A stretch of 64,000 nucleotides of DNA. It comes from Paratrimastix pyriformis. Its lineage: Eukaryota; Preaxostyla; Paratrimastigidae. Made by a program: the position numbers and the translations under genes. The stretch lies in NCBI GenBank assembly GCA_027972325.1, contig JAPMOS010000118.1, positions 38,501 through 102,500 on the forward strand, in the 5' to 3' direction. The notes under the pieces are model-generated. The model searched no databases, was not told the DNA's origin, and worked only from the letters and a program-made list of their open reading frames with translations. Shown one piece after another: positions 11,427 through 21,775 of this stretch (position 1 is its first letter; each line of letters opens with the position of its first letter).

Positions 11427-13952
11427 TCCTGCCCGTGCATCTTCACCCACTTCCCTGCATCATCCAACAGCGGCTCCCGCGTCGTCCACAATTTCTGCAG
11501 CAGCGCGATCTCCTCCCTCAGCACCACTCCACACCCCTGCTCGTCCGCCATTCTCCCCAGAATTTGTGTCATCACCATCATATCGTGGACATCAATCGGG
11601 TCCTTCAGCCCCATACCCCCTTCCTCCTCCGGAAAGAACAGCACCTCTGCCGGGTCGCATTTCCCGATACAACCTCCGATTTCCCTGAACACCCTCGCAT
11701 ATCTTTGCTTCAGTGTTTCCAAGTCCCTTGTCGGCATTGGGCACTGCCTCGCCGTGTACTGTAGGCAAGTCGAGACACACTCATTAATCATCTGCACCAT
11801 CATCCTCGGAGGGACCTTCTTGTCCATAAGCCTGTGCAGTCGCCCACACATTTTCTGGATCACTTTCTCCGTGTTGACCTTCATATTCATCTCCTCATCT
11901 ATCCATATCCCAAGATACCGAATTGCCCCACCCTTTTGCTGTACTCTGATCTTCCGACCCTCTCCCAGATCCAAATCCGTCTTCCCCTTCACCCCGCCAC
12001 ACAGGTAATCACACTTGCTCCACGACAGCTCCATACCAGCCTCTTCCACTTTCCGCCTTACCGTGTTCACCAAACGGACCATCTGTTCCCTTGTTCTCGT
12101 CACCAACATTGTCTCAGAGTTGGATCCCTTTGTCCCCCTACTGGCCCCCCGTTCTTTCTTTTGATGTTCCTTTTGATTGCTCAAGTGTTTGAACGATTCT
12201 GTTTCCCGGCGATATTCCAGTCTCTCTCCTTCCCGCCATGCCGTCTGTACGCCTACCCCTGAAGGGGTTTAGGTCGGCATGTTACCCGCCGGTTTCGACC
12301 GGATTCACGGATTTTCCTCTGTTTCAGTTTTCTGTGTTTTGCGCGCAGTTACTGGCAGTCGAAATAGTATGACACACACACACACACCTTTACCTTCCTC
12401 CCACTATCCAGAATATATCCCCCCTCCTGTCGTCTCACCTCCGCCAAGACTCCCTCCATGAAGGAGATGAACACTAGGCAAGACAGCGGGTCCCCCTGAC
12501 TAATTCCCCTCTCAATGTCGTAGCTATCCGTCAACCCATACCCCGTGATCACACGCGCCTTTCTCCCCTCATACAAGCTGTCCACATACCCAACAAATCC
12601 CTCTTCCACTCCCATCCTTCTCAACCCCCTTCTGAGCGCCTCCATGTCCACTGTATCATAGGCCTTTTTTATATCTAGCGCACACATGTGGAACTCCTTA
12701 CCTCCCATAATCTTCGAGTCCGTCAACACCCCCAAAATCTCGGCAATCGGTGTCTCAATCCTCCGATCCCTCAAGAAACCAAACTGCTCCGCCCCGAAGA
12801 CCCTCTTTCAACGCACCAGTCTTGAAATCTCGATGCAATCACTACCTGCAATCCTTTTAGAAAGACCTGAATAAAAGTTATAGGCCTTCTTCCCGCCGGA
12901 TCCCCCGGATGCTCCGTCTGCGATTTGGTTGCCATATAGACCGAGCTGAGTTTCAACTCCTTAGGAACCTCACACTTCTCCAACATCTCATTGTATCGCC
13001 TCCCCAACCACTCCTTAATTTCGTCCTGACAAGCATGGACCATCTCCGCCGTCACTCCATCCGGGCCAGCCGCTTTCCCGTCCGGCAAAGCCCCCAGTAT
13101 CGTCTGGATATCATGCATCGACAGAGGGGCCATAATTACCCTTTCACCCACGCCTCCCTTCGCCTCCTTCTGTCTCTGCCCCCCATCCCCCAACGGCAGT
13201 TTCCTTCTTGCAAGCTCCGCCATGAAACCCCACCATCCCCTCTTAACCTCCGCCGGGTCCGACACCACCCTGTCCACCTTCCCCTCCGCATTACGAGTCG
13301 CATATGATGTAATTGGCGCCGCACCATCCGTCATGATACCCTTGTCAATACGCCTGCGCTTTCCCTCCAACGCCCTATCTCTCTTACAGTAATGCACCGA
13401 CCTCATCTTCGCCAACTGTCTCAACATCTCCTTCCGCTTACTCAAGTCCTCCTCCGCCAGCGCTCTCCTCCTCAATTTCTTCATTCTGAAAGGCTCGTAA
13501 TCCCGATCCGTATTCATCATATCTCTATAGCCGAAAACGCAGCCCGCTGTCACTCGAAGAAACTCACTCATCTGTTCAAATGATGGCTCCTCCCCCTTCA
13601 CCGCTGCCTCTCGCAGCATTTGCGCAACCTTCCCGCGGTACTTTTCCATTTTCCCGACCATAGCTTCATACTCCTCCTTTTTCTTGTCCCGCAACAGTGC
13701 CTCCACCTCAGTCCGGGAGGGGCAGATAGCCACCTTCCTCCGAGCCATTTTCACCGCAGAGGGCGCCATGTTCCGGAGATCCGTTACAATCATGTGGTGA
13801 TCCGTAACCGCCTGCCACTGAATCTCATCGTTCCGCCAAACAAACAAATTATCCAGCACCCTCCCCATCGTCCCCTGCGTCGACAGGCACAAATCCAACC
13901 GGGCCCTCCCCTTCCCTTCATGTCCTTCTTCTTTCGCCACCACCCCACCCAT
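11425..13952 (-). pseudogene. LINE copy A reverse transcriptase, multiply broken
   Basis: Three consecutive frames (13952-12771, 12774-12349, 12184-11425). The first has the endonuclease C-terminus and the RT start (DGKAAGPDGVTAEMV, RRPITFIQVFLKG). A frameshift near 12790 leads into RDRRIETPIAEILG, CALDIKKAYDTVD (first catalytic Asp) and ERGISQGDPLSC. The FADD catalytic motif is gone, replaced by an inserted (CA)n-tailed sequence at 12110-12387. The thumb (KQRYARVFREIGGCIGKC) follows in the third frame. The frameshifts near 13950 and 12790 are also present in copy B. Confidence 0.85.
12110..12387 (+). mobile_element. SINE-like insertion with LINE-type 3' end and (CA)n tail
   Basis: About 278 bp present in LINE A but absent from copies B and C. 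Its 3' part (ATGTTACCCGCCGG at 12279 on, then a short ACAC tail) resembles the 3' UTR of LINE B (ATGTTACCCGCGGG at 51479 on, then the long (CA)n). Such sharing of 3' ends is typical of SINEs mobilised by a partner LINE. Instead of duplicating target sequence, the insertion replaced about 20 bp of LINE, removing the RT FADD codons. No pol III boxes were recognised, so it may be 5' truncated. Confidence 0.6.
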
Positions 13953-16165
13953 CGGCTCCGGATAAAAGTTATCTCCCCCGCCTTCCCCACCATCTTTGCC
14001 ACATCATACAATCCCAGTTTCTCTTGCTCCCCTCCTTCCTTAGCCCATCCGTTCGCATCTGTGTACACCACGACTCCTCTCCCGTCCGACGCCCCACCCG
14101 CCACACACTCCTCCAACCGCTCCAGGATCACACTCCTTACCCTCACATTAGCCTCTCCGTCCCCAGTAGGAAAATACATGTTGATGAGTCTCATCTGATT
14201 CTTCCCCTCCGTCCAGTCCATAAACATGAGATAACCAGGAATCACCTCCGTAATCTTTCGCACTGCCACTTGCAATGTTTTTCTATACCCAATCATCACC
14301 CCCCCTCTCGGGTGCCGCTTAACAGACTCCTCCGCCACAGAGCTCCTCCAGCACCACCCCTTCATCCATTTTTCCTGCAAAAACTCCTTGTTGTCCCTCG
14401 TTCCTTTCGTCTCCTGCAAGAGCGCTATGTCCGTTCGACCCACCTTCAGCAAATCTTCTACATTTTTCTTTTTCCATTCCGAGCCCAGCCCCCGCACATT
14501 CCATCCGACCACCCTCACCCGATCCTCCTCTTTCCCCGGCAGCCCCGCCCTCAAGTTAGCCTCCTTTTTTCCGCAGCACCACTTTTCCACCCCACAAAAT
14601 TCTTCCGCCTCCGCCTTCTCATCATACACACGCTCGATATCCAGCATCTTCGCTTTTTGCCTCTTCTTCCTCTGCGCATCCCTTTTTCCCTTCCTTCTCC
14701 GCGCCTTCACCCCCTTCCCTTCCCCCGCAGGTACCCTGACTTCCGGGTAACTATCCCCCACTGCGGCTAGGGTTCCCACTCCTACCCCCGTGCACTGCTC
14801 CGCCCCGGCCCATCCCCGCTCCCCAGCCTTCCCACCTCCCATCTGCATCTTCTCACCTCCGAACGCCGGTCCCAGGGCCGACTTCCTCATCCTCGACGCC
14901 TTTTCCTGCCCCTCCACATATAGGAACACATCTCCATGACTTGCTTCCTCTTCCCCAACTTCTCCAACCCTGCTGTCATTAAACCTCCACCATCGGTCTC
15001 CAATCTTTTTGACCGCCACCCAGTGTCGCCCACCCCCCCTTCTCCCACAAACCTCCGCCACCGCCACCAAGTGATACACCTTACCGCCCACTTCCACCAG
15101 ATCCGGCTGGACCCTCCATTGCCTCTTATCAGTCATCCCTTCCCTACTCCGCGTCACTTGGACGATCATAACACCCTCTGTTCCCACCACCCGCTCCTCC
15201 CTCGCATGCCAACGATCCTCCCCACACCCAGGGCACCTTTTCCGTATCCTTTGATTTGAGAGGGTCACCCTTCCCACAGCGTCACTCATTTTCTCAAGAT
15301 CATGCTCCAGTCTCACCGTAAGATCGCTTCTCTCTCTCTCTGTTCCGCTGCTCATAAGCTCACACTCCTGACATGTGTCCTCCACTTCCACAGTTACCTT
15401 TGCCGATATCCCAGACCTCCGTAATAACTCAACGAGGGCCTCCTCCGCTTCCCCATCCTGCCCTTCGTCCAAACCCCTCGTCCCCTCCCTCCACACCCCT
15501 TCTTCCCACTCCAGGGTCCCATGACCTCCCCGCAATATCTCATAAATCTCCCCCACCCCCCCAACCGCCTCAACCACCTGGAGGGCCGTGCTGATCCAGC
15601 ACCGGTGGCCAGTGACATTAACTACACCTCTATACATTTCGCAGCCATTACCATCCTCCAGGTCTCCATCACCCTCCCCCACTCCATTTCCACCTCCATA
15701 ACAATCCTGCTCCCCACCATAGCAATCCTGCTCCCCACCTCCTTCAATCATTTCACAGATGTCCTCGTTATTCAAAGGAGACTCAACCAGTCCAACCTGT
15801 TTTTTCAACCAATCAAACAAGTCAATGACACCCCGACCCCTTTTCCACCCCTCTTTCATCCCCACCCATCTCTTTAACCTGTCAACGATAAATTTCCAAT
15901 TGGCCTGGCATGCGAGCCCTTCCAAGTCCCCCCAAGCTGACATTATCACTTGCATCCATAATATCTTAGCTTGTCTCCCTTTCCAAACCTCTCTGTCCCA
16001 GGGAGACTGCCGCAACTCGAAGGAGTCTACGAGGCAAACGGCAACAAGGGCAATATTCACACAGACCGTAAGCATAAAGGAAGCCAGCCCCAGCCACCTG
16101 AGCCGGAGCAGTATGCCACCCATGCCGCCAACCTGTAGCGCGTTCCCATCGCCGCGGTCCTCCAT
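13790..16165 (-). CDS. LINE ORF: TM segment, USP-like protease and APE endonuclease
   Basis: A 791-residue frame. Residues about 22-48 form one hydrophobic membrane-type helix. Residues about 183-412 look like a ubiquitin-specific-protease fold: Cys box GHRCWISTALQ (Cys189), a zinc finger of two CxxC pairs (CQEC 265-268, CPGC 311-314) and His box GGGRHWVAVKKIGDRWWRFN (His381, Asn/Asp396-397). Residues about 550 to the end are an APE-type endonuclease that nicks target DNA: WNVRGLG (Asn556), LLQETKG (Glu585) and YTDANG (Asp703). The endonuclease frame ends early. Its C-terminus (RLDLCLST, then DHHMIVTD) continues in the next frame (13952-12771), so a frameshift lies near 13950. The start at 16165 is simply the first Met of the open frame. 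The protease call rests on motif spacing. Confidence 0.75.
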   Translation of the reverse strand: MEDRGDGNALQVGGMGGILLRLRWLGLASFMLTVCVNIALVAVCLVDSFELRQSPWDREVWKGRQAKILWMQVIMSAWGDLEGLACQANWKFIVDRLKRWVGMKEGWKRGRGVIDLFDWLKKQVGLVESPLNNEDICEMIEGGGEQDCYGGEQDCYGGGNGVGEGDGDLEDGNGCEMYRGVVNVTGHRCWISTALQVVEAVGGVGEIYEILRGGHGTLEWEEGVWREGTRGLDEGQDGEAEEALVELLRRSGISAKVTVEVEDTCQECELMSSGTERERSDLTVRLEHDLEKMSDAVGRVTLSNQRIRKRCPGCGEDRWHAREERVVGTEGVMIVQVTRSREGMTDKRQWRVQPDLVEVGGKVYHLVAVAEVCGRRGGGRHWVAVKKIGDRWWRFNDSRVGEVGEEEASHGDVFLYVEGQEKASRMRKSALGPAFGGEKMQMGGGKAGERGWAGAEQCTGVGVGTLAAVGDSYPEVRVPAGEGKGVKARRRKGKRDAQRKKRQKAKMLDIERVYDEKAEAEEFCGVEKWCCGKKEANLRAGLPGKEEDRVRVVGWNVRGLGSEWKKKNVEDLLKVGRTDIALLQETKGTRDNKEFLQEKWMKGWCWRSSVAEESVKRHPRGGVMIGYRKTLQVAVRKITEVIPGYLMFMDWTEGKNQMRLINMYFPTGDGEANVRVRSVILERLEECVAGGASDGRGVVVYTDANGWAKEGGEQEKLGLYDVAKMVGKAGEITFIRSRWVGWWRKKKDMKGRGGPGWICACRRRGRWGGCWIICLFGGTMRFSGRRLRITT

Positions 16166-17869
16166 CCCATCATTCGAGGTTGTCCCCTTTGGGGTTTTCC
16201 TCCACTACGGTGAGGTTTGCCTGCCACATTTTAGCCAGGTTGTCTCTACCCTCTCTCTGGCCACCCCAGGGGTAACGATCCCTAGGGCATCCCGCCGACG
16301 TGGCTCAGCGGCCCCCTCCTCTCTAGCCTCCGCAGGAACCGCTGCGGAGGTTAAGGGGGTCCTGGTTTGACCGTTGACCCCTTGACCGGCCCTAGCGCCA
16401 CCACCAGTCCTAACGAGATCATCGATCTCAGAAAATAAGTACCCAGTAAGAGAGTAATACTTACGCAGACCTTGTCGTAACACTCTTCCATTGGAATCTC
16501 CAGACATCATCCAAAGTTGCCTCCATCCAGCACACGCGGATGCAGGCATTGGGACCATTCCGGTTTGACCGGCCACAATCCCAGACAGGCAGGCCCTGTA
16601 GTAGACAATGGCAAACTAATAGGCCGGGGTCACATAGTCGACCGGAGCTCCCATCTGCTCCGACCAGTATTGGAATTGGATGACTGAAAAGAAGGGTACA
16701 CGCAGACCACCTCCACTCCAGGAAGCCTCAAAACAATAACCAGGCTGCCCTTGACCGGCCATAGCAAATTCAGCGGCAACATTCCTAAAAGTTTCTGAGA
16801 ATGACAAAAAAGAATACCGGAAAGACAGACTCCCTCCCAAAGAACGTGCCGCGTCAGCAACATCCCAGAGAAGGATCTTCCATCTGACCAGACGGTCAGA
16901 CAGGCATCACAGAGGGCCAGATGCCTGAAATTCTAAAGATGAGCCGCCTCCCGTCCCAACAACCAACAAACCGGTCGTTATTTCCAGCACCAAACAGGGC
17001 CCACCTCCGAGGCAAAGCACTCTGTCCAGCCGGGAGACTATGATCAAAGTTGGATTAGAAACTCTCCATCCATCTTCCTCCATCCACAGACCAACAAGAC
17101 ATCGGCTAGACATACCACACCAACCTGAGGGCAGCCGCCACCCAATGCAGCCACCACACCAAGCCGGCACACCATCCAACCACAGTTGGAAAGTAGGGGC
17201 GCTCAGCCCACCAGAAAGCGCGGGAGAAAACAGCCATCCCAACCCCCGCCAACCCTCCTGATCCCATCTCTCTCCCGTCCACCACCGGCCCCATCGCTCC
17301 TTCCAGAGGTCTTCCCCATCTCCGTACCAGCATTCCCAGTTCTCATTACCAGTCTTTATCCAACCCAGACAGCCACGCTTCTCGCCCCTCTCTTTTTGAT
17401 CAACTACATTTACCCCTTTATTAATTCCCCACCCAATTCCCGTTCCCCTCCTTCTTGTCTGTGTCATCTCCACCCACTCCAATTTTACCTTCCACCTCTC
17501 TCCCCCAATTCCACCAACTGTTCCACCCCTCAGTTGCATAATGATTCCCCTCCTCATTCCAACCAGGCCCCCACCCCCTTCTTTCCCTTTTCCCATATCT
17601 CCTCGCCCCCTTTCCCCTCGTTTTTCGGTATTCTCGAATACATCGTGCCACCCAACCGTACTCGCAATTGCACGATCCACCTCTCCAATTGCGCCCACCC
17701 CTTCCATTATTCTCCACCCAGTCCCCTTTTCGCACCCTTCACCAGCTCCCTTCCACTCGTTTTCAGACAGTACCAACACAGAAGGACAGGGAGAAATAGG
17801 GGGGGGGCCGATGATCACAGCAGCTGCCCACCCCCACGTGCCCGTCCACAACCCGCCCGGATACTTCAC
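16166..17869 (-). other. Region upstream of LINE A without a clear gene
   Basis: Minus-strand frames 16576-16205 (123 aa, includes YYSLTGYLFSEIDDL) and 17869-16907 (320 aa, Gly/Trp-rich) show no recognised domain. The first could belong to a LINE 5' region, because it ends 40 bp before the first Met of the protease-endonuclease ORF. The second begins directly after the stop codon of the split gene at 17870-18521 and may be its 3' UTR or further exons: a GTGAGT donor-like site overlaps that stop. Pyrimidine-rich on the plus strand. Confidence 0.35.
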
Positions 17870-18521
17870 TCACAGCCCGCCCGTATCCGCAACAACAACA
17901 GCCCCCACTTCTTGCCCCCTCCGCGCCATAGCCCGGGCCCTGGGGACCTCGTCGGTCGGGATGCGGAGGACGAAGCCTCCGTCCCACCGCCCCGAATCCA
18001 AATCGCGATCTTTCAATTTGATTTGGTCCGGGGCGGTGAGACCGCTCGTCGCAAACCACCGCATCACGTCGGCCACCGATCTGCAACCGGCCGGCCTCAG
18101 TACAATGACCGTCTTGCCAGGCACATTCTCGAACTGCTCCGACCGCTCCCCGGCAAAAATCGGCCGGCGACCCGCCACGACCGATGGCCACACTGGCGGG
18201 CCCCTCACCACGCATAGCACTCGGAACACCTTCATCATAGGGTCTTGCACCTACCAAGAGATGATCATTCCCAACCCCCACCTGACAGACCTTGCCATGA
18301 ACTTGTTTCCCAGTCACAAAACAGCCGTGATTGGCTTCCCTAATCGCTTTCAGGAGCAACTCCAGGGAGAAGTCCCCAACAATCGTAGTGGCTGAGCGCG
18401 ACTCAGGTAATTCCTCCATTCGGTGGTCCAGGATGTCCAATCCCTTCACCCCACAAAACTTGTCCAATAGCTCTAAATCGTCTTCATAGATGAGCACCTC
18501 AAAGGAGGGGTAGGAGCCCTC
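17870..18521 (-). CDS. 3' part of a split, spliced gene of unknown function
   Basis: On the minus strand, exon 18521-18291 encodes YPSFEVLIYEDDLELLDKF and following sequence. A 40-nt intron (18290-18251, GT...TTGGTAG) is followed by exon 18250-17870 encoding VQDPMMKVFRVL through VVVADTGGL and a stop. Splicing is in phase. The 5' part lies 14 kb away at 33059-32696. If the intervening DIRS-like element is removed, the two parts join in frame (FAEPLV followed by EGSYPS). The product would be a single-pass membrane protein with a globular domain I do not recognise. The stop overlaps a possible donor (GTGAGT), so the 3' end could extend. Confidence 0.6.
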
Positions 18522-18660
18522 GCGAGGAATCATCGAGACTCTTCTTCTTCCCAAACCCCCAGGAAAATAGACATCACGTCAGGCAACGCAAAAAGCGGCA
18601 CTGACCACAAATAGAAAGAAATTCCATGTCAGATGACACGAATAGTGGAACCCGCCCTTG
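18522..18660. repeat. Left inverted terminal repeat of DIRS-like element 2
   Basis: 18550-18660 is the near-perfect reverse complement of 30893-31003, at the other end of the element. The outer part (GCGAGGAATCATCGA) is unique to the left end and reappears only in the internal complementary region. Confidence 0.85.
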
Positions 18661-18979
18661 CGTAAGCACGCCAAAGGGGCCGGGCACCACTCCGAAGGTG
18701 TGGTCAGGCCCAGACGCATCCCAAAGAAAGAATGTAGACAGAAAGACGAGAGAGACAAAACAAAAGAGGCTTTCAAAGATTGATCAAACATCGGCACAAT
18801 CAAATTCAACTTCTCCTCCCCATGAGCCGCCGAAGCTCACCCCGGTAAGCATGTGTCTGCGGAGGGAAAGAGGAGGGTGGAGAAACCTCCGGCTTACCAG
18901 GTCACGCAAAAAATCAGGAAAAAATACAGAGGGGGCGAAGCCTCAGAAAAAGACCCCCGGGGGACGAAGCGCCTTCCAT

Positions 18980-19399
18980 TCACTTCTTCCCCCCCTCCGC
19001 AGCAGACTCCTCAGCGGAGCTCTTGCCACGGGCAGAAGAGGCGGCCGAAAAGAACTTCCGGCCGCCACGGCCACGGCCACGGCCACGAGTAGCACCCCGA
19101 GACCATCCTCGGACCGCGCCTCGAACAGCAGAGCCTCCGCGTCCGCGCGACGAGACCCAGTGTCCACTGCGGCCGCGGTGGGTGTTCGAGACGACGACGC
19201 GCGACCCATCTTCCAGAGTGAAGAGGCGCGTAGCGGCCTTGGGGTGATCGTAGCCTCGCTTGGCCGCGGTCAGACGCCGGTTGGCGTTGGAGACCGAGAG
19301 TTCCTTGCCCGGTTCCAGCGCGAGGGCTGTGTGCGGGCGCGTGTGGTGGTGTTGTGACAGAGGGGGGGAAAGGTAACATGACCTGTCTCCCCTCCCCAC
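18980..19399 (-). CDS. Small basic RGG-rich protein of DIRS-like element
   Basis: A 139-residue frame on the minus strand between the internal complementary region and the left terminal repeat. It has an N-terminal unique part (NANRRLTAAKRGYDHPKAAT, LFTLEDGSRVVVSN) and an Arg/Gly-rich tail (GATRGRGRGRGGRKFF, then Ser/Ala/Glu). The frame might be read from further upstream (19653) in another frame. RGG tails usually bind RNA or single-stranded DNA. The position matches the basic ORF at 10683-11126 of the other DIRS-like element. Function unknown. Confidence 0.4.
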   Translation of the reverse strand: MGRGDRSCYLSPPLSQHHHTRPHTALALEPGKELSVSNANRRLTAAKRGYDHPKAATRLFTLEDGSRVVVSNTHRGRSGHWVSSRGRGGSAVRGAVRGWSRGATRGRGRGRGGRKFFSAASSARGKSSAEESAAEGGKK

Positions 19400-19527
19400 C
19401 CTTTGCTCCTCAAAATGGCAGGGAGGGCAAGGGTGGTGTCGGCAGGCTCAGGAGGTGGTGAGGCAGTGGGGCTGTAAGCCATGTGGTGCTCCACGCCACC
19501 AGGGAGGCGGGTGGGAGTATTTCTGGG

Positions 19528-19625
19528 GGTTTCGATGATTCCTCGCTTCAGCCTCGGAGCCTCGGCGAACGAGTAATCAATCTCGACGACCTTCATCTTC
19601 CCAAACCCCCAGGAAAATAGACAGC
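19528..19625. repeat. Internal complementary region (ICR) of DIRS-like element 2
   Basis: Its minus strand carries sequence identical to the right terminus (GTCTATTTTCCTGGGGGTTT through GAGGCTGAA), immediately followed by the left terminus (GCGAGGAATCATCGA). Fusion of both outer ends defines a DIRS ICR and gives the element ends to the base. Confidence 0.85.
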
Positions 19626-19680
19626 ATGCCAAAGGAATCACACTGCCTCCCAACTCGTGCCTGCCAAAAGGGGGAACCCC

Positions 19681-20940
19681 CTAGGGGTCCCCCTTGTCAG
19701 GTTCAGCGGCCCCCGACGTTTCATGAGGTTTGCTCCTGAACCGACCCGCCAACAGTGCCTCGTCGAAGCTATCCGTGACTCCTTCCACTGCACGACCATA
19801 GTGCATTTGGTAGGTGCTGGACCTGGAGCTCCAACGATACCTGGTCAGAATCTGTGGCAGTGGAATGCCCAGTGCAGCGGCTTTCGACGGGGCGGCTGAG
19901 CGAATTGAATGGGCACCCCACTGCAGGGGAATGCCTGCCACCGTCATCGTCACGCACGCAGTTCCGGATCCAGTCTGCCGAGATGGCTTTGCCCACCCTG
20001 CACTTCACTGAGTGATCCCGTGGAAAGACGAAGAAGGTGTCCGACACTGCCTGAGCTGGTTCCGTCGGCCGCTTGGTCAGCCACTGTTTCATGGCGCAGT
20101 GTAGGCACAGTGGGTTGTCGGGAGCCCCGACCACCTGGACCCATCGAATCTTGGTGTTGTGTGTCTCCTTCGGACACACCTTCAGCCGAACTGAGTCCCC
20201 GGCTGGCCGAACTCAAAGCGTGAGTCGGAAAAAGAGATCGAGGTCGTGTCCATGACCCTCAACCCCGCGATCTCCAACAAGCTGGCGACTTTACCAATGA
20301 GCCGATTTTGGTCAAGGGTCGCATTGTCGGCCCATTCCCCCTCGAGCAATTTCAAGAGATCTGCTAGGTCCCAGATCGGACCGAGGTCTTTGCCCCCCGC
20401 CGGTTTGTCCTTCCCGATGCCGGTGACGACTTGTTTCACCAGTTTGCCTTCCGGTGATAGAGGGTGGCCACTCATGGTGAAGAACATGGACAGTGCTGAG
20501 CGACGTGCCCCTGCTGAGCCCGAGCTGAGGTCCCTCTCCATGGCTTCATCCGCAATGAACGAGGCGACCTGGACCTCATTCTGGTCGGTCGCCTCCGTGA
20601 TCGGAGCCAGGTCTTTGAGCGCGCACCACTCTTCATAGCGGCGAATGATGTGTGAGTATTTCTTCGAGGTTTTCTCTGCCAATGACCTCTGAATGAAATA
20701 ACCTGCCGCTGCCGACAGCTCCGGATGCTTGGGGGCCCAAGCAGGTGCCTCATCTGAGAGCTTTTTCCGGGCTGTGGGTGTGGGTGTTGCGCGTCCTGGG
20801 GCAGGACCTTTCTTGCCCGGGCGGAACAGAGTTCCGTCCACGGGTGTCCCCGCGACGTTCTGGGCATCACAGGCCCCGCTCGTGGGTGCTTCCGACCGAC
20901 CCGGGGGGTTTGTCACACAGGACTCCGGGTGGTGCGTCAT
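19681..20940 (-). pseudogene. DIRS-like tyrosine recombinase, frameshifted
   Basis: Three successive frames give one recombinase. Frame 20940-20182 has the core-binding domain (RSLAEKTSKKYSHIIRRYEE) and the first catalytic Arg (LLEIAGLRVMDT). Frame 20179-19769 covers the middle (LCLHCAMKQWLTKRPTE, SADWIRNCV). Frame 19953-19681 has HSIR (WGAHSIRSAAPSKAA), the Trp (RYRWSSRSS) and the Tyr (YQMHYGRAV). All five catalytic residues survive, but at least two frameshifts separate them. It is homologous to the intact recombinase at 9265-10443 though clearly diverged. Confidence 0.85.
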
Positions 20941-21606
20941 GGGAGTGGGGGTGGTGGTGCTCTTTGAGCGCAGAGACGCTGCCAGCTCGGCTCAGGTCAT
21001 GTCCTCTCCCGAGTCTGCGTCGACGTCTACAGCTCCCTGTCCCACTGTGGGATCAGGGGCTCGTTGCTCCCCCACCAGGCCTCCGGGTCGTCGAAGATCC
21101 GGGCTGGACCCATGGGGTGCAGCTGTCGGTCCTGGAACTTCCGGACGAGGGTGAGCATAGCAAGTCGGGTAAGCTCGATCATACGCTCGAGCGCGGTATC
21201 GGAACTCCGACGCGTGGTCTTGTTTGCCGTGTGGAGGTGTCTGAACATGTCGGGGGTGCCCGGCTCGATCGACCGTTAAAATATTCCAGTTCCTCCGGTG
21301 GGATCCACCATTGCCAGTTTTTTGGTCGGACCTCACCCCGGGGAGATATCCACCGGACAAATCGTGCGGTTTTGGAAAAAATGAATGGGCGGCCCAATTT
21401 CGAGCGTACGGACTACGCTCGATCGAACGGTCGAACATTGACTCAAGCGTATGTCCGGTGGGGGAGAGCCACCATACTGGTGGCTATCACCTCCGACCTG
21501 ACTTGGGTACCCATGAGGTGGGTATCTGCCGGACGGGGAAGCGATGACGTGTCAGATGAGCACCGCCGATAATCGAGTTTTCAAAAGCCCGCCGAAATCC
21601 CATAAT

Positions 21607-21682
21607 TATGTAGCTCAGCCGGTAGGACGTTTGATTCGAATGACCAAGGTCACGGGTTCGAATCCAGGCAATCCCAGATATT
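21607..21682 (+). tRNA. Degenerate tRNA-like sequence
   Basis: Contains a D-arm-like GTAGCTCAGCCGGTAGGA and a T-arm-like GGTTCGAATCC (B-box) at normal spacing, but T-stem and anticodon-stem pairing is poor. It is probably a tRNA pseudogene or a tRNA-derived SINE head rather than a working tRNA. Confidence 0.35.
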
Positions 21683-21711
21683 TTCTGAATGGACAAAAAG
21701 AAACGCACCCG

Positions 21712-21775
21712 CGAGGGATCGAACCCATCGCCTTCAGTAAACGGAACTAGCATCTTACCGTTGGACTACAAGACC
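21712..21775 (-). tRNA. Second degenerate tRNA-like sequence, opposite strand
   Basis: The reverse complement shows TAGTCCAACGGTAAGATG (D-arm-like) and GGGTTCGATCCC (perfect B-box core with paired T-stem). The anticodon loop lacks a clean U33 arrangement. It lies about 30 bp from the first tRNA-like sequence in opposite orientation. Confidence 0.4.

Larger units (their letters stand above)
11425..16165 (-). mobile_element. LINE copy A (non-LTR retrotransposon, 3' truncated)
   Basis: A minus-strand LINE encoding USP-like protease, APE endonuclease and reverse transcriptase, ending abruptly at 11425 before the RNase H and C-terminal domains. The missing part is present in copy B (48212-51620), which shows that copy A is 3' truncated. 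It is nearly identical to copies B and C over shared parts, so all are recent. The true 5' end is unclear; frames upstream of 16165 give no recognisable domain. Confidence 0.85.
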
